NCBI GenBank assembly: GCA_029959605.1
Contig: JASCOC010000002.1
Span: forward strand, 62,001-126,000
Reading direction: 5' to 3'
Source of the DNA: Lysobacteraceae bacterium PS02340
GTDB taxonomy: Bacteria > Pseudomonadota > Gammaproteobacteria > Xanthomonadales > Xanthomonadaceae
Length of the DNA: 64,000 nucleotides
In this document: one piece after another, positions 28,595 to 36,511 of the stretch
How the letters are laid out: each line of letters opens with the position of its first letter
Numbering within the stretch: position 1 is the first letter of the stretch
Position numbers and translations under genes: made by a program
Notes under the pieces: model-generated
The model's database searches: none
What the model was told of the DNA's origin: nothing
Seen by the model: only the letters and a program-made list of their open reading frames with translations

Positions 28595-30439
28595 TCAAAG
28601 TTCGCGTACCACGCGGAAGCCGAGTCTCGCATTAGTCGTGTCAACCTGCGCGAGTGCCCGCCAGCTGGTCCGGGTCTGCGCCGGCGAGCTCGCCCAGGAG
28701 CCGCCGCGGATCACCTGGTCGCGGCAGCCGGGATTGACCCACGCCGAGCCGTCGCCGGGCGCGCGCCGGTAGGTCGCGTGCCAGCAGTCGGCCATCCACT
28801 CGCTGACATTGCCGGCCAGATCGTGCACGCCCCAGGTGTTGGGTTCGAAGCTGCCGACCGGCGCCGGGCCCCAGTAGCCGTCTTCGTAATCGGGGAACGC
28901 ATTGCCCCACGCGCGTCCGCCCGGCGAGCGGTCCAGGGCGCCGGTCATGTTGCCGGCGCCGTCGGGCGGCGTGCCCTCGCCCCAGGGATAGCGTTCGGCG
29001 GTGCCGTTGCGATACGCGTACTCGAATTCGGCTTCGCTCGGCAGCCGGTAGCGGCGGCCGCTCTGCGTCGACAGCCAGTCGACGTAGGCCTGCGCGTCCT
29101 TGGCGCTCACGTGCAGCACCGGCATCGTGTCGCCGGCCGGACGGCCGACGTAATCGGAGCGCCAGTCGACGTTGCTGCGACGGAGAAAATTGCCGGTGCG
29201 CTCGTCGTAGGCCAGCGAGAAGCCGCGCCGCACCGCGCGCGACTGGTAGCCCGTGGCATCGACGAAGCGGCGGAACTCGCCCACCGACACTTCGCGCACG
29301 CCCATCGCAAAGCCGCGCTCGAACCGCACCGGGTGCCGCGGCGATTCGTTGTCTTCGGCGTCACGGTCGCCGGGCAGCGCGCCCATCATGAAACCGCCGT
29401 GCGGCAGCACGACGACCTGCGGCCCGCGTGCGCCGCCTTCCAGGGCATCGGTGAACACCTGCCCCGGGCGGAAATCGCCGTAGTGCACGGTGCGGTCGAT
29501 GCGTTCGCGCAGATCGTTGACCACCGGGTCGCCCGGCTCGGCGATGCCGATGATCTGGGCCAGCCGTTCGCGTGCGACCGCCACGCCGTTGATGTTCGGC
29601 AGCGCGTCGACGCCTTCGTCGCGCAGTCGGCGGATGTGCGCGGCGCGCATCCGCTCCAGGCGTTGCTCGGCATCGCCCACGGTCGGAAAGCCGGGCCGGA
29701 TCGTCGTGGCATGCGCGAGCCAGCGCGAGGCGCCGCTGTAGTTCGCTTCGTCGGCCGCCAGTTCCGCGCGGCGGATCATCGCGCTCTCCACCGCGGCCAT
29801 GCCCTGCAGCGCACGCGGTTGCCCGGGGCGCAGCGCCGCGGCTTCGCGGAACAGCGCCAGCGCGCCGCCGCCCGCCTCGCCCAGTTCACCGGCCTGCAAC
29901 GCCCGTTCGGCCGCCCGGTTGAGTTCCCACAGCCGGTCGCTGTCGTCGACACGTTCGAGATAGCGCACCACCGCCTCGTCACCGGCCGCGAGATACCGCG
30001 CCACTGCGGCGAAATCGTGCGCGGCGCGCATGCCTGCGATCGAATCGAGTTCGTCGGCCTCCACCAGCGCCTGCGTGCCGAGTGCGAGCAGTCGTGCCTG
30101 CGCACGTTGCAGGCCGGTGCGCGCGACGCGTGCGCTGTCAGGCCGCTGCGCCAGCGCGAGATACAGCGGGATCGCCGAGGTCGGCGTCGCATACAGATCG
30201 TCGGCCGCCAATGCGGCGCGTGCCTGTTCCAGCGCTTCGGCGTCGCCGTCTTCGGCGATGACCACCGGCGGCGGCGTCCAGTTGAGTTGCGGCACCGCCG
30301 CGTCGTCGCCGGTGATGGTCACGCTGCCGTCGCCGGGCGCGACATCGGTGTCGGCATCGCCTTTGCAGCCCGCCAGCACGAGCACGCCCAACAGGCCGAC
30401 GACGAAGAAACTGCGCAAACGGGGCTCCCTGGACCGCAT
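28595..30439 (-). CDS. lipoprotein with C-terminal FGE/SUMF1-like domain lacking catalytic cysteines
   Basis: 614-residue envelope protein. The signal peptide ends in a lipobox, LVLAGC, with lipidated Cys25. A mostly helical region rich in alanine and glutamate follows (about 70-330, repeat-like, possibly TPR-related). The C-terminal ~250 residues are a formylglycine-generating-enzyme fold: GGFMMGALPGD, VSVGEFRRFVDATGY, YRLPSEAEFEYAYRNG, VHDLAGNVSEWMADCW and VIRGGSW. True FGE has two catalytic cysteines right after GGS; here that stretch is ASSPAQTRTSW, so sulfatase activation is unlikely. Such domains also serve as binding or scaffolding modules. Same operon as the M48 protease. Confidence 0.88.
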   Translation of the reverse strand: MRSREPRLRSFFVVGLLGVLVLAGCKGDADTDVAPGDGSVTITGDDAAVPQLNWTPPPVVIAEDGDAEALEQARAALAADDLYATPTSAIPLYLALAQRPDSARVARTGLQRAQARLLALGTQALVEADELDSIAGMRAAHDFAAVARYLAAGDEAVVRYLERVDDSDRLWELNRAAERALQAGELGEAGGGALALFREAAALRPGQPRALQGMAAVESAMIRRAELAADEANYSGASRWLAHATTIRPGFPTVGDAEQRLERMRAAHIRRLRDEGVDALPNINGVAVARERLAQIIGIAEPGDPVVNDLRERIDRTVHYGDFRPGQVFTDALEGGARGPQVVVLPHGGFMMGALPGDRDAEDNESPRHPVRFERGFAMGVREVSVGEFRRFVDATGYQSRAVRRGFSLAYDERTGNFLRRSNVDWRSDYVGRPAGDTMPVLHVSAKDAQAYVDWLSTQSGRRYRLPSEAEFEYAYRNGTAERYPWGEGTPPDGAGNMTGALDRSPGGRAWGNAFPDYEDGYWGPAPVGSFEPNTWGVHDLAGNVSEWMADCWHATYRRAPGDGSAWVNPGCRDQVIRGGSWASSPAQTRTSWRALAQVDTTNARLGFRVVREL

Positions 30440-30527
30440 CGCGCCAGATTAAGCCATCGCGGCCGTGGCGGCGATGCGAGCACGCCCGCGATTGCCGCCA
30501 CCGGCCCGCACCGCTAGGCTTTCGCGC

Positions 30528-31655
30528 ATGTCATCTCCCAACGCTGCCTGGATCGACGATCCGGCGATCCTGCGGGCCCGCCTGCCCGACGCCCCGACCC
30601 GCATCGGTCTGGATACCGAATTCATCCGCGAACGCACGTTCTGGCCCCAGCTCGCGCTGGTGCAGATCGCGTTCGAAGCTGCCGACGGCATCGAAGTGCT
30701 GCTGGTCGATCCGCTGGCGCCGGGCATCGCCGAAGCGCTGCGCCCGCTGCTCGCCGACGCGTCGATCCTCAAGATCATGCACAGCGCCAGCGAGGACCTC
30801 GTCGCCTTCGGCCACGCCTGCGGCGCGGTGCCGGCGCCGCTGTTCGATACCCAGATTGCCGCCGCGCTGTCGGGCACGGGTGCGGGCATGGGCTATCAGC
30901 GCCTGGTACAGGAGACGCTCGGCATCGCGCTGGCCAAGGGCGAGACGCGTTCGGACTGGCTGCGGCGTCCGTTGTCGGCGACCCAGCTCGAATACGCGGT
31001 GGACGACGTCGCGCATCTGTTCGCGCTGCACGACGTGCTCGCCGGCAAGCTCGACGCACTCGGCCGCGCGGACTGGCTGGTCGAGGACTGCGCACGCCTC
31101 GTCGCGACCGCTGGCAACATGGAAGGCGATCGCTGGCCGCAGCTCGGCGGCCGCGCGGGCCTGTTCCTCGACGCGGACGCACAGCGCCGTCTCGCCCGCC
31201 TGCTGCGCTGGCGCGAGACCTACGCACGCACCACCGACCGCCCGCGCAGCTGGATTCTCGACAACGAACTGGCCACCCTGCTCGCCCGCGATCCGCCTGC
31301 GGACATGGCCGCGCTGCAGCAGCGGCTGGATACGCACCCCAAGGCGCCGCGCAAGCTGACCCATGTGATCTGGCAGGCGCTGACCACCGAGCTGCCGGAC
31401 GAGGCGGAGATGCCGCTCTCGCGCGGCGAGGAACCCGATCGCAAGCAGCTCAAGCGCCTGCAGCAGGCGGTGGCCGCGCGCAGCGCGGAGATCGGCCTGC
31501 CCGACGGCGTGCTCGCCTCGCGCAAATGGCTCGAAGCGCTGGTCGAAGGTGCGGATTGGCCTGGCGCGCTGTCGGGCTGGCGCCGCGGCCAGCTGGAACC
31601 GTCGCTGGCGCCGTTGCTCGACAGGGCTGGCGAGCCCGCAGCGGGGACCGTATAA
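30528..31655 (+). CDS. rnd: ribonuclease D
   Basis: 3'-5' exoribonuclease that trims tRNA precursors. The 375 residues hold the DEDD exonuclease domain (IGLDTEFIRERTF near 27-39, HSASEDL near 85, YAVDDVAHL near 160), then two HRDC domains (about 210-290 and 305-365), the standard RNase D layout. The ATG at 30528 is divergent from the lipoprotein gene. The TAA stop lies inside the -10 box of the following tRNA gene, a substrate type for this enzyme. Confidence 0.94.
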   Translation: MSSPNAAWIDDPAILRARLPDAPTRIGLDTEFIRERTFWPQLALVQIAFEAADGIEVLLVDPLAPGIAEALRPLLADASILKIMHSASEDLVAFGHACGAVPAPLFDTQIAAALSGTGAGMGYQRLVQETLGIALAKGETRSDWLRRPLSATQLEYAVDDVAHLFALHDVLAGKLDALGRADWLVEDCARLVATAGNMEGDRWPQLGGRAGLFLDADAQRRLARLLRWRETYARTTDRPRSWILDNELATLLARDPPADMAALQQRLDTHPKAPRKLTHVIWQALTTELPDEAEMPLSRGEEPDRKQLKRLQQAVAARSAEIGLPDGVLASRKWLEALVEGADWPGALSGWRRGQLEPSLAPLLDRAGEPAAGTV

Positions 31656-31656
31656 T
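31628..31656 (+). promoter_or_regulatory. promoter of tRNA-Ala overlapping the rnd stop codon
   Basis: A perfect TATAAT lies at 31651-31656, 16 bases before the tRNA; its inner TAA (31653-31655) is the rnd stop codon. The -35 hexamer at 31628-31633 (TGGCGA) is weak. Transcription would begin around 31663, leaving a short 5' leader for processing. Confidence 0.65.
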
Positions 31657-31671
31657 CGCCACGCATCATGT

Positions 31672-31747
31672 GGGGCCATAGCTCAGCTGGGAGAGCGCGT
31701 CGTTCGCATCGACGAGGTCAGGAGTTCGATCCTCCTTGGCTCCACCA
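31672..31747 (+). tRNA. tRNA-Ala, anticodon CGC
   Basis: A complete 76-base cloverleaf with encoded CCA. The acceptor GGGGCCA pairs with TGGCTCC (one G-T pair). The D stem is GCTC/GAGC, and the anticodon stem CGTCG/CGACG encloses the loop TTCGCAT, giving anticodon CGC for GCG codons. The T arm is AGGAG TTCGATC CTCCT. GCG is a heavily used alanine codon in this GC-rich DNA. Confidence 0.97.
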
Positions 31748-31761
31748 CTCGATACCGCCGG

Positions 31762-31787
31762 AAAGCCAGGACCCAGGTCCTGGCTTT
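31762..31787. terminator. intrinsic terminator after tRNA-Ala
   Basis: AAAGCCAGGAC (31762-31772), loop CCAG, GTCCTGGCTTT (31777-31787), followed by T and TCT. It lies 14 bases after the tRNA and also faces the end of the convergent DUF6165 gene. Outer arms GCCGGAAAG and CTTTCCGGC (31757 and 31792) could extend or compete with the main stem. Confidence 0.92.
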
Positions 31788-31820
31788 TCTGCTTTCCGGC
31801 GTCCGGAATATCCCGCGCGA

Positions 31821-32207
31821 TCAGGCGCGGTACTGCTTCTCTTCGACGAAGCGCGAACCGGCGAGCCGGTTGATCGTGTTCTTGACCTCGACCCGGGCGC
31901 CGTTGTGCCGTGCGACCGCGCGGGCGAGTTCGACGAATTCGTCGCCGAAATCCTGCGCGGCTTCCTTCGCGCGCAGCGCGTCCTGCACGTCCCACATGCG
32001 CGTATTTGCTTCGCGCAACGCGGCCTTGAGCTCGGCCATCTCAGGCTGCTTGTCCGCCAGCGGCGCCCACAGCGGCAGCAGGCCGTCGAGTTCGGTGCAG
32101 ACGTTGACCAGCTTCTGCGCGTCGCCGATGCGCTCGGCCTTGATCTCGAGGATGGTGATCTTGTCGGCGAGTTCGCCGATCGACACCGGGGCCATCAGAG
32201 TGCTCAC
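31821..32207 (-). CDS. DUF6165 family protein
   Basis: 128-residue protein of unknown function. The start, APVSIGELADKITILEIKAERI, is the family signature, followed by a long helical region with many alanine, glutamate and leucine residues. No signal peptide or membrane segment. The GTG at 32207 is chosen because GAGGA precedes it by about 6 bases; an in-frame ATG at 32195 has no such site. Members of this family sometimes lie near LPS or capsule genes, but not here. Confidence 0.8.
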   Translation of the reverse strand: MSTLMAPVSIGELADKITILEIKAERIGDAQKLVNVCTELDGLLPLWAPLADKQPEMAELKAALREANTRMWDVQDALRAKEAAQDFGDEFVELARAVARHNGARVEVKNTINRLAGSRFVEEKQYRA

Positions 32208-32365
32208 GGATTGTCCTCTTCGCGCATGTCGTGGGCGCCAATGGTAACGCGACGCTGAAGGCGCTTCGCGCGAGGCGCGCGTGCCAGCGTGACTGCCGCG
32301 GCGCGTGCTGCATCGCGGCGTAAACTGTGCGCCGGCGCGATCGGCGCCGTGTGCGTGGAGCTGCC

Positions 32366-32974
32366 GTGCGTTTCAAGGACCGCCTGCCCGTGTGGCTGCA
32401 CGACTGGCTCGACATCGTCCTGCCGATCGGCCAGATCCTGCTGATCCTGATCGTCGCCTGGCTGCTGCGGCTGCTGGTGCGCCGGATCATCGAGCGCATC
32501 GGACACCGCTACACGCTGCCGGTCGAGGCCGTCGTCGGCGGGCGCCGCGTCACTTCGTTCCTGATCTATGCGGCCGCGTTGCTGCTGATCCTCGAGCGCA
32601 TGGGCGTGTCCGGCACGGTGCTGTGGACGGCGTTCACGGGCTTTGCCGCCGTGGCGGCGGTCGCGTTCTTCGCCGCGTGGAGCGTGCTGTCGAACATCTT
32701 CTGCACGATGCTGATCCTGACCACGCGTCCGTTCCGACTCTACGATCACGTCGAGCTGCTGGAAAACGGCGAGAAGCCCGGCCTGCGCGGCCAGGTGGTC
32801 GACATCAACCTCGTCTACACCACGCTGCGCGAGACCGACGACGGCGATGGCGCCGGTACCAGCCTGCAGATTCCCAACAGCCTGTTCTTCCAGCGTGCGC
32901 TGCGCCGCTGGCGTGGCGGCGCACTGCCAGCGGCGCGTGGTGGCACGGCCGCAGGCGATCCACTGGACGTCTGA
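32366..32974 (+). CDS. small MscS-type mechanosensitive channel
   Basis: 202-residue inner-membrane protein. Hydrophobic helices at about 15-38 and 60-80 are followed by a pore-lining helix (FTGFAAVAAVAFFAAWSVLSN). The beta domain begins LILTTRPFRLYDHVELLE and includes GLRGQVVDINLVYTTLRETD and LQIPNSLFFQR, all MscS hallmarks. The C-terminal alpha-beta domain is missing, giving a minimal channel. A GTG at 32366 behind GGAG (spacing 5) is the likely start; a GTG 39 bases earlier adds arginine-rich residues. Expected role: release of solutes on hypo-osmotic shock. Confidence 0.85.
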   Translation: MRFKDRLPVWLHDWLDIVLPIGQILLILIVAWLLRLLVRRIIERIGHRYTLPVEAVVGGRRVTSFLIYAAALLLILERMGVSGTVLWTAFTGFAAVAAVAFFAAWSVLSNIFCTMLILTTRPFRLYDHVELLENGEKPGLRGQVVDINLVYTTLRETDDGDGAGTSLQIPNSLFFQRALRRWRGGALPAARGGTAAGDPLDV

Positions 32975-32986
32975 ACGCGGGACCCG

Positions 32987-33331
32987 TCAGCCGAGCGCCG
33001 CGGTCACGATGATCTCGATGCGCCAGCCCGGATCGGCGAGCCTGCCTTCGATCGTCGCGCGCGCCGGGCCCTGACCGGACACGACCCAGCGGTCCCATTC
33101 GGCGTTCATGCCTGCGAAATCGGCGATGTCGGCCAGCACCACCTGCGCTTGCAGGATCCGCGTCTTGTCGCTGCCGACCTGCGTCAGCAGCGCATCGATG
33201 GCCTCGAGCACTTCGCGCGTCTGCGTGCCGATGTCGGCGCCTTTCGTCTCGGGTACCTGCCCGGCGCAGTAGACGGTGTCGTTGTGGATCGTGGCCTCGG
33301 ACATGCGCGGGCCGGCATCGATGCGCTTCAT
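32987..33331 (-). CDS. RidA family protein (YjgF/UK114)
   Basis: 114-residue protein of the RidA family, whose best-known members hydrolyse reactive imines and enamines such as 2-aminoacrylate. Seen here are VYCAGQVPE, the helix with IDALLTQVGSDKTRILQAQVVLADI, and GPARATIEGRLADPGWRIEIIVTA, which includes the arginine that binds the substrate carboxylate in active members. The ATG at 33331 gives the usual N-terminus; longer starts add unconserved residues. The family is divided into several groups and the subgroup here is uncertain. Confidence 0.88.
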   Translation of the reverse strand: MKRIDAGPRMSEATIHNDTVYCAGQVPETKGADIGTQTREVLEAIDALLTQVGSDKTRILQAQVVLADIADFAGMNAEWDRWVVSGQGPARATIEGRLADPGWRIEIIVTAALG

Positions 33332-33401
33332 GGGACTGCCTCGTGAAGTGGGCCGCCCATGCTGGACGGCGCGCACGTTTACGACAAGCGGACGCGCGGC
33401 G

Positions 33402-34445
33402 TCAGTCTTCGCGCTCGCCCGGCACCGCGGTGTCGCCGCCCAGCACTTCGCGCACGTAAAGCCGCTTGACCAGCACGTAGACGACCACCGTCAGCGGCGC
33501 GGCCAGCAGCAGACCGGCGGCGCCCTGCAGGCTGCCGAAGATCACCAGCGAGAACAGCAGCAGTGCGGGCGGCAGTTCGACGGCGCGTTGCTGGATCAAC
33601 GGCTGCAGCACGTTGCTCTCGATCTGCTGCAGTACGACGTACAGCGCGATCGTCGCGAAACCGACCTGCGGGCTGACGGTGAAGGCCAGCAGGATGCCGG
33701 GAATGGCAGCGACGATCGGACCGATGATCGGCACGAAGTCGAGCAGGAACGCGATCAGCGCGAGCGCGAACGCCGCCGGCACGCCCAGCAGCCACAGGCC
33801 GATGCCGGTCATGATGCCGACGACCAGCATCGCGACCAGCTGGCCGCCCAGCCACAGGCGCAGCGCACGCCCGCTGGAATCGAGCGCATCGGCCGCAGCC
33901 TTCTTCGCCGATGGCGGCACCAGATGCAGCAGACCGTTGCGGTACATCTCCGGCTGCGCGGCGATGTAGATCGCGCCGACCAGCACGAGGAACATGTCGA
34001 TCGTGCCGCTGGAGACCGTCATCGCAATCGCGCCGGCGCCGCTGGCGATGCGGCCCATGTTGTCGCGGATGGCGTCGAGCTGTTCCTGCACCAGACTGCC
34101 GACGCTGGTCTCGCCCAGCCACTGCTGGAACTGCGCGTACGCGGATGGAAGCGTTTCGGTCAATGTGGCCAGCTCGCGCGTCGCCTGCGCGCCGAACATC
34201 CACAGCAGCAGACCGAGCCCGCCGATCAGCACGACCAGCACGATCGCCAGCGCGACGCCGTGCGGCATCGGCACGAAGCGCCGCAGCAGGCCCGACAGCG
34301 ACAGCAACAGCGCGGCGACGACGATCGCGCCGAACACCAGCATGAAGACCGGCGTGAGCGCCCAGCACAACACCAGCACCGCGAGCAGTGCGAGGACGAT
34401 CAGAACTTGACGGGTGAAGTACGCGAGATCCTGCGACGCGGGCAT
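33402..34445 (-). CDS. AI-2E family transporter (YdiK/PerM type)
   Basis: 347-residue inner-membrane permease. About eight hydrophobic helices can be seen: two near the start (about 15-60), one around 70-85, then after a ~60-residue soluble stretch a block from about 150 to 320. The signature FLLDFVPIIGPIVAAIPGILLA is typical of the family. Substrates vary and are mostly unproved; export of AI-2 or Na+/H+ exchange has been reported for single members. ATG at 34445, with arginine-rich sequence before it that is not part of the protein. Confidence 0.88.
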   Translation of the reverse strand: MPASQDLAYFTRQVLIVLALLAVLVLCWALTPVFMLVFGAIVVAALLLSLSGLLRRFVPMPHGVALAIVLVVLIGGLGLLLWMFGAQATRELATLTETLPSAYAQFQQWLGETSVGSLVQEQLDAIRDNMGRIASGAGAIAMTVSSGTIDMFLVLVGAIYIAAQPEMYRNGLLHLVPPSAKKAAADALDSSGRALRLWLGGQLVAMLVVGIMTGIGLWLLGVPAAFALALIAFLLDFVPIIGPIVAAIPGILLAFTVSPQVGFATIALYVVLQQIESNVLQPLIQQRAVELPPALLLFSLVIFGSLQGAAGLLLAAPLTVVVYVLVKRLYVREVLGGDTAVPGERED

Positions 34446-34525
34446 GATCGATCCGATGGGAGAGGGGTCGCGTCGCGACGCGGCGCTCCTTGTCCCATAA
34501 CGGGCGTGCAAATCCGGTGGAGCAC

Positions 34526-34789
34526 TCAGCGCAGCTGGCTGTCCTTGCTTCCGCGGCGGTTGTAGCCGCTGTGCGCGTCGTCGTCGTCGTGTGCGGCCTG
34601 GCATTCGACGCACAGGCGCACGCCGGGCACGGCGCGGCGTCGCGCTTCCGGAATCGGCGCGTCGCATTCTTCGCAGTGCGTCAGGCCCGGCCCGCTGCGT
34701 AGTTGGCTACGGGCACGTTCGATCGCATCTTTCACGGTGGCGTCGATCTGGTCCTGCACCGCGCCATCGCCAGCCCAGCCCGTGGCCAT
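34526..34789 (-). CDS. DksA/TraR family C4 zinc-finger protein (short)
   Basis: 87-residue protein. The helical N-terminal half (DQIDATVKDAIERARSQL) is too short to form the full DksA coiled coil. The zinc finger is CEEC with CVEC 17 residues later, within HCEECDAPIPEARRRAVPG, which is the family pattern. It resembles YbiI/TraR-like proteins. Full-length DksA binds the RNA polymerase secondary channel; whether this short form does so is not known. ATG at 34789 behind a GGAGG-like AGGAGG, spacing about 7. Confidence 0.88.
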   Translation of the reverse strand: MATGWAGDGAVQDQIDATVKDAIERARSQLRSGPGLTHCEECDAPIPEARRRAVPGVRLCVECQAAHDDDDAHSGYNRRGSKDSQLR

Positions 34790-34904
34790 GACGGCCTCCT
34801 GCATGTCGCGTGTTGACGATGTGTGGACGCTAGCAGGTGCCGCGTTGACTCGGGATGAGCGGCGGCCCCGGTCATAATGGCGTCGATTCCGCTGGAGGAC
34901 CGAC

Positions 34905-35243
34905 ATGGCCCTGACCCTGCTGCTGCGCTGCACCGATCTCGAACGCACCCGCGCGTTCTACACCGCCCTGCCCGGCTTCTCCGCGGCGCCGTCGACCGGC
35001 GACACGCTGACCATCACCGGCCATGGCGCGCGCGTCGTGTTCACCGCTGCCGATCTGTGGCACCGCGCGCCCACGCTGACCGGCACGCTGTACTTCACCG
35101 TTCCCGACATCGACGCGGTGTTCGCCGAAACGCAGGGCCGCGCGCAGCTCGCCTGGACGCTGCAGGACATGCCCTATGGCGCCCGCGAGTTCGGCATCGT
35201 CGACTGCAACGGCTACATCCTGGCGTTCCAGCAAGGCGCCTGA
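34905..35243 (+). CDS. VOC family protein
   Basis: 112-residue protein of the vicinal oxygen chelate fold (glyoxalase/bleomycin-resistance family): LLLRCTDLERTRAFYTAL, a central strand set, YFTVPDIDAVFAE and a C-terminal strand GIVDCNGYILAF. The metal-binding residues are not all evident, so the activity cannot be named. The ATG has GGAGG upstream, and its stop lies one base before the ATG of the flavoprotein gene, so the two are probably one operon. Confidence 0.85.
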   Translation: MALTLLLRCTDLERTRAFYTALPGFSAAPSTGDTLTITGHGARVVFTAADLWHRAPTLTGTLYFTVPDIDAVFAETQGRAQLAWTLQDMPYGAREFGIVDCNGYILAFQQGA

Positions 35244-35244
35244 A

Positions 35245-36495
35245 ATGTCGGATGTGCGTACGCCGCGGCTCGCCATCATCGGTGGCGGGCCGGCCGGCCT
35301 GTTCGCCGCCGAGCGCGCACGCGCGGCGGGACTGGAGGTCGATCTGTTCGAGGCCAAGGGCTCGGTCGGGCGCAAGTTCCTGATCGCCGGCAAGGGCGGC
35401 CTGAATCTCACGCACTCCGAGCCGCGCCCCGCCTTCGATGCGCGCTACGGCGCGCGCGACGCGGCGGTCGGTAGCTGGCTCGATCGCTTCGATGCGCAGG
35501 CGTTGCGCGACTGGGCCGCGGCACGCGGGGTGCCGACCTTCGTCGGCAGTTCCGGCCGCGTGTTTCCCGAAGACCTCAAGGCCGCGCCGCTGCTGCGCGG
35601 CTGGGTGCGGCAACTGCGCGAGGACGGCGTGCGCTTCCATGTGCAGCATCGCTGGACCGGCTGGGACGACGACGGCGCGCTGGTGTTCGAGACACCGGCG
35701 GGCAACGTGACGCACACGACCGACGCCACGCTGCTCGCGATGGGCGGCGCCAGCTGGCCGGAGCTCGGCTCCGATGGCCGCTGGCAGCCGGTGCTCTCGG
35801 CGCGCGGCGTCGACGTGGCGCCGCTGGTGCCGGCGAACTGCGGCTTCGACATCGGCTGGAGCGCGCATCTCGCCGAACGTCACGCCGGTGCGCCGCTGAA
35901 ATCGGTCGTGCTGCATTGGACCGGACTCGACGGTACGCCGCATGCGCTGCAGGGCGAATGCGTGTTGACGACGACCGGCATCGAAGGCAGCGCGATCTAT
36001 GCGATTTCCGGCACCTTGCGCGACACCATCGCCCGCGATGGCAGCGCGCTGCTGAAACTGGATCTGGCGCCCGGGCGTGACCTCGCGCGCCTGCAGGCCG
36101 ATCTGGCGCGTCCGCGCGGCCGCCGCAGCGTCGGCGAGCATCTGCGACGCGCGACCGGGCTCGATGCCGCCAAGACCGGGCTGCTGTTCGAACTGCTCGA
36201 CCGCGCCGCGCTGGACGATCCGGCGAAAACGGCTGCGGCGATCAAGCGCCTGCCGCTGCGACTGCAGGCGCCGCGACCGATCGCCGAGGCGATCAGCAGC
36301 GCGGGTGGCGTGCGTCTGGAGGCGACCCGCGATGCCTTGATGCTCGAGGCCCTGCCCGGCGTGTTCGTCGCCGGCGAGATGCTGGACTGGGAAGCGCCGA
36401 CCGGCGGGTATCTGCTGACGGCCTGCTATGCGAGTGCAGCCGTCGCGGTGGATGGCGTGCGGGCGTGGCTGCAGCGCCGGGTGCCGGCCGCCTGA
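35245..36495 (+). CDS. BaiN/HI0933-type FAD-dependent oxidoreductase
   Basis: 416-residue flavoprotein. The N-terminal dinucleotide-binding motif is AIIGGGPAGLFAAERA, followed by GRKFLIAGKGGLNLTHSE, the family signature. The interior insert domain spans about 190-345, and the C-terminal FAD contact is GVFVAGEMLDWEAPTGGYLL. It belongs to the group annotated as YhiN/HI0933 or the TIGR03862 flavoproteins; the physiological substrate is unknown. It follows the VOC gene after one base and converges on the pseudouridine synthase gene. Confidence 0.88.
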   Translation: MSDVRTPRLAIIGGGPAGLFAAERARAAGLEVDLFEAKGSVGRKFLIAGKGGLNLTHSEPRPAFDARYGARDAAVGSWLDRFDAQALRDWAAARGVPTFVGSSGRVFPEDLKAAPLLRGWVRQLREDGVRFHVQHRWTGWDDDGALVFETPAGNVTHTTDATLLAMGGASWPELGSDGRWQPVLSARGVDVAPLVPANCGFDIGWSAHLAERHAGAPLKSVVLHWTGLDGTPHALQGECVLTTTGIEGSAIYAISGTLRDTIARDGSALLKLDLAPGRDLARLQADLARPRGRRSVGEHLRRATGLDAAKTGLLFELLDRAALDDPAKTAAAIKRLPLRLQAPRPIAEAISSAGGVRLEATRDALMLEALPGVFVAGEMLDWEAPTGGYLLTACYASAAVAVDGVRAWLQRRVPAA

Positions 36496-36511
36496 CAGGC
36501 GCGACGCGGCT

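Noticed and set aside
28595-30439. Calling the lipoprotein a sulfatase-activating formylglycine-generating enzyme
   Set aside because: Both catalytic cysteines are missing and no sulfatase gene is nearby.
27749-30517. A 922-codon open frame on the plus strand antisense to the FGE-fold lipoprotein and M48 protease
   Set aside because: His/Arg/Ala-rich translation without motifs; it is the antisense shadow of two well-supported genes in GC-rich DNA.
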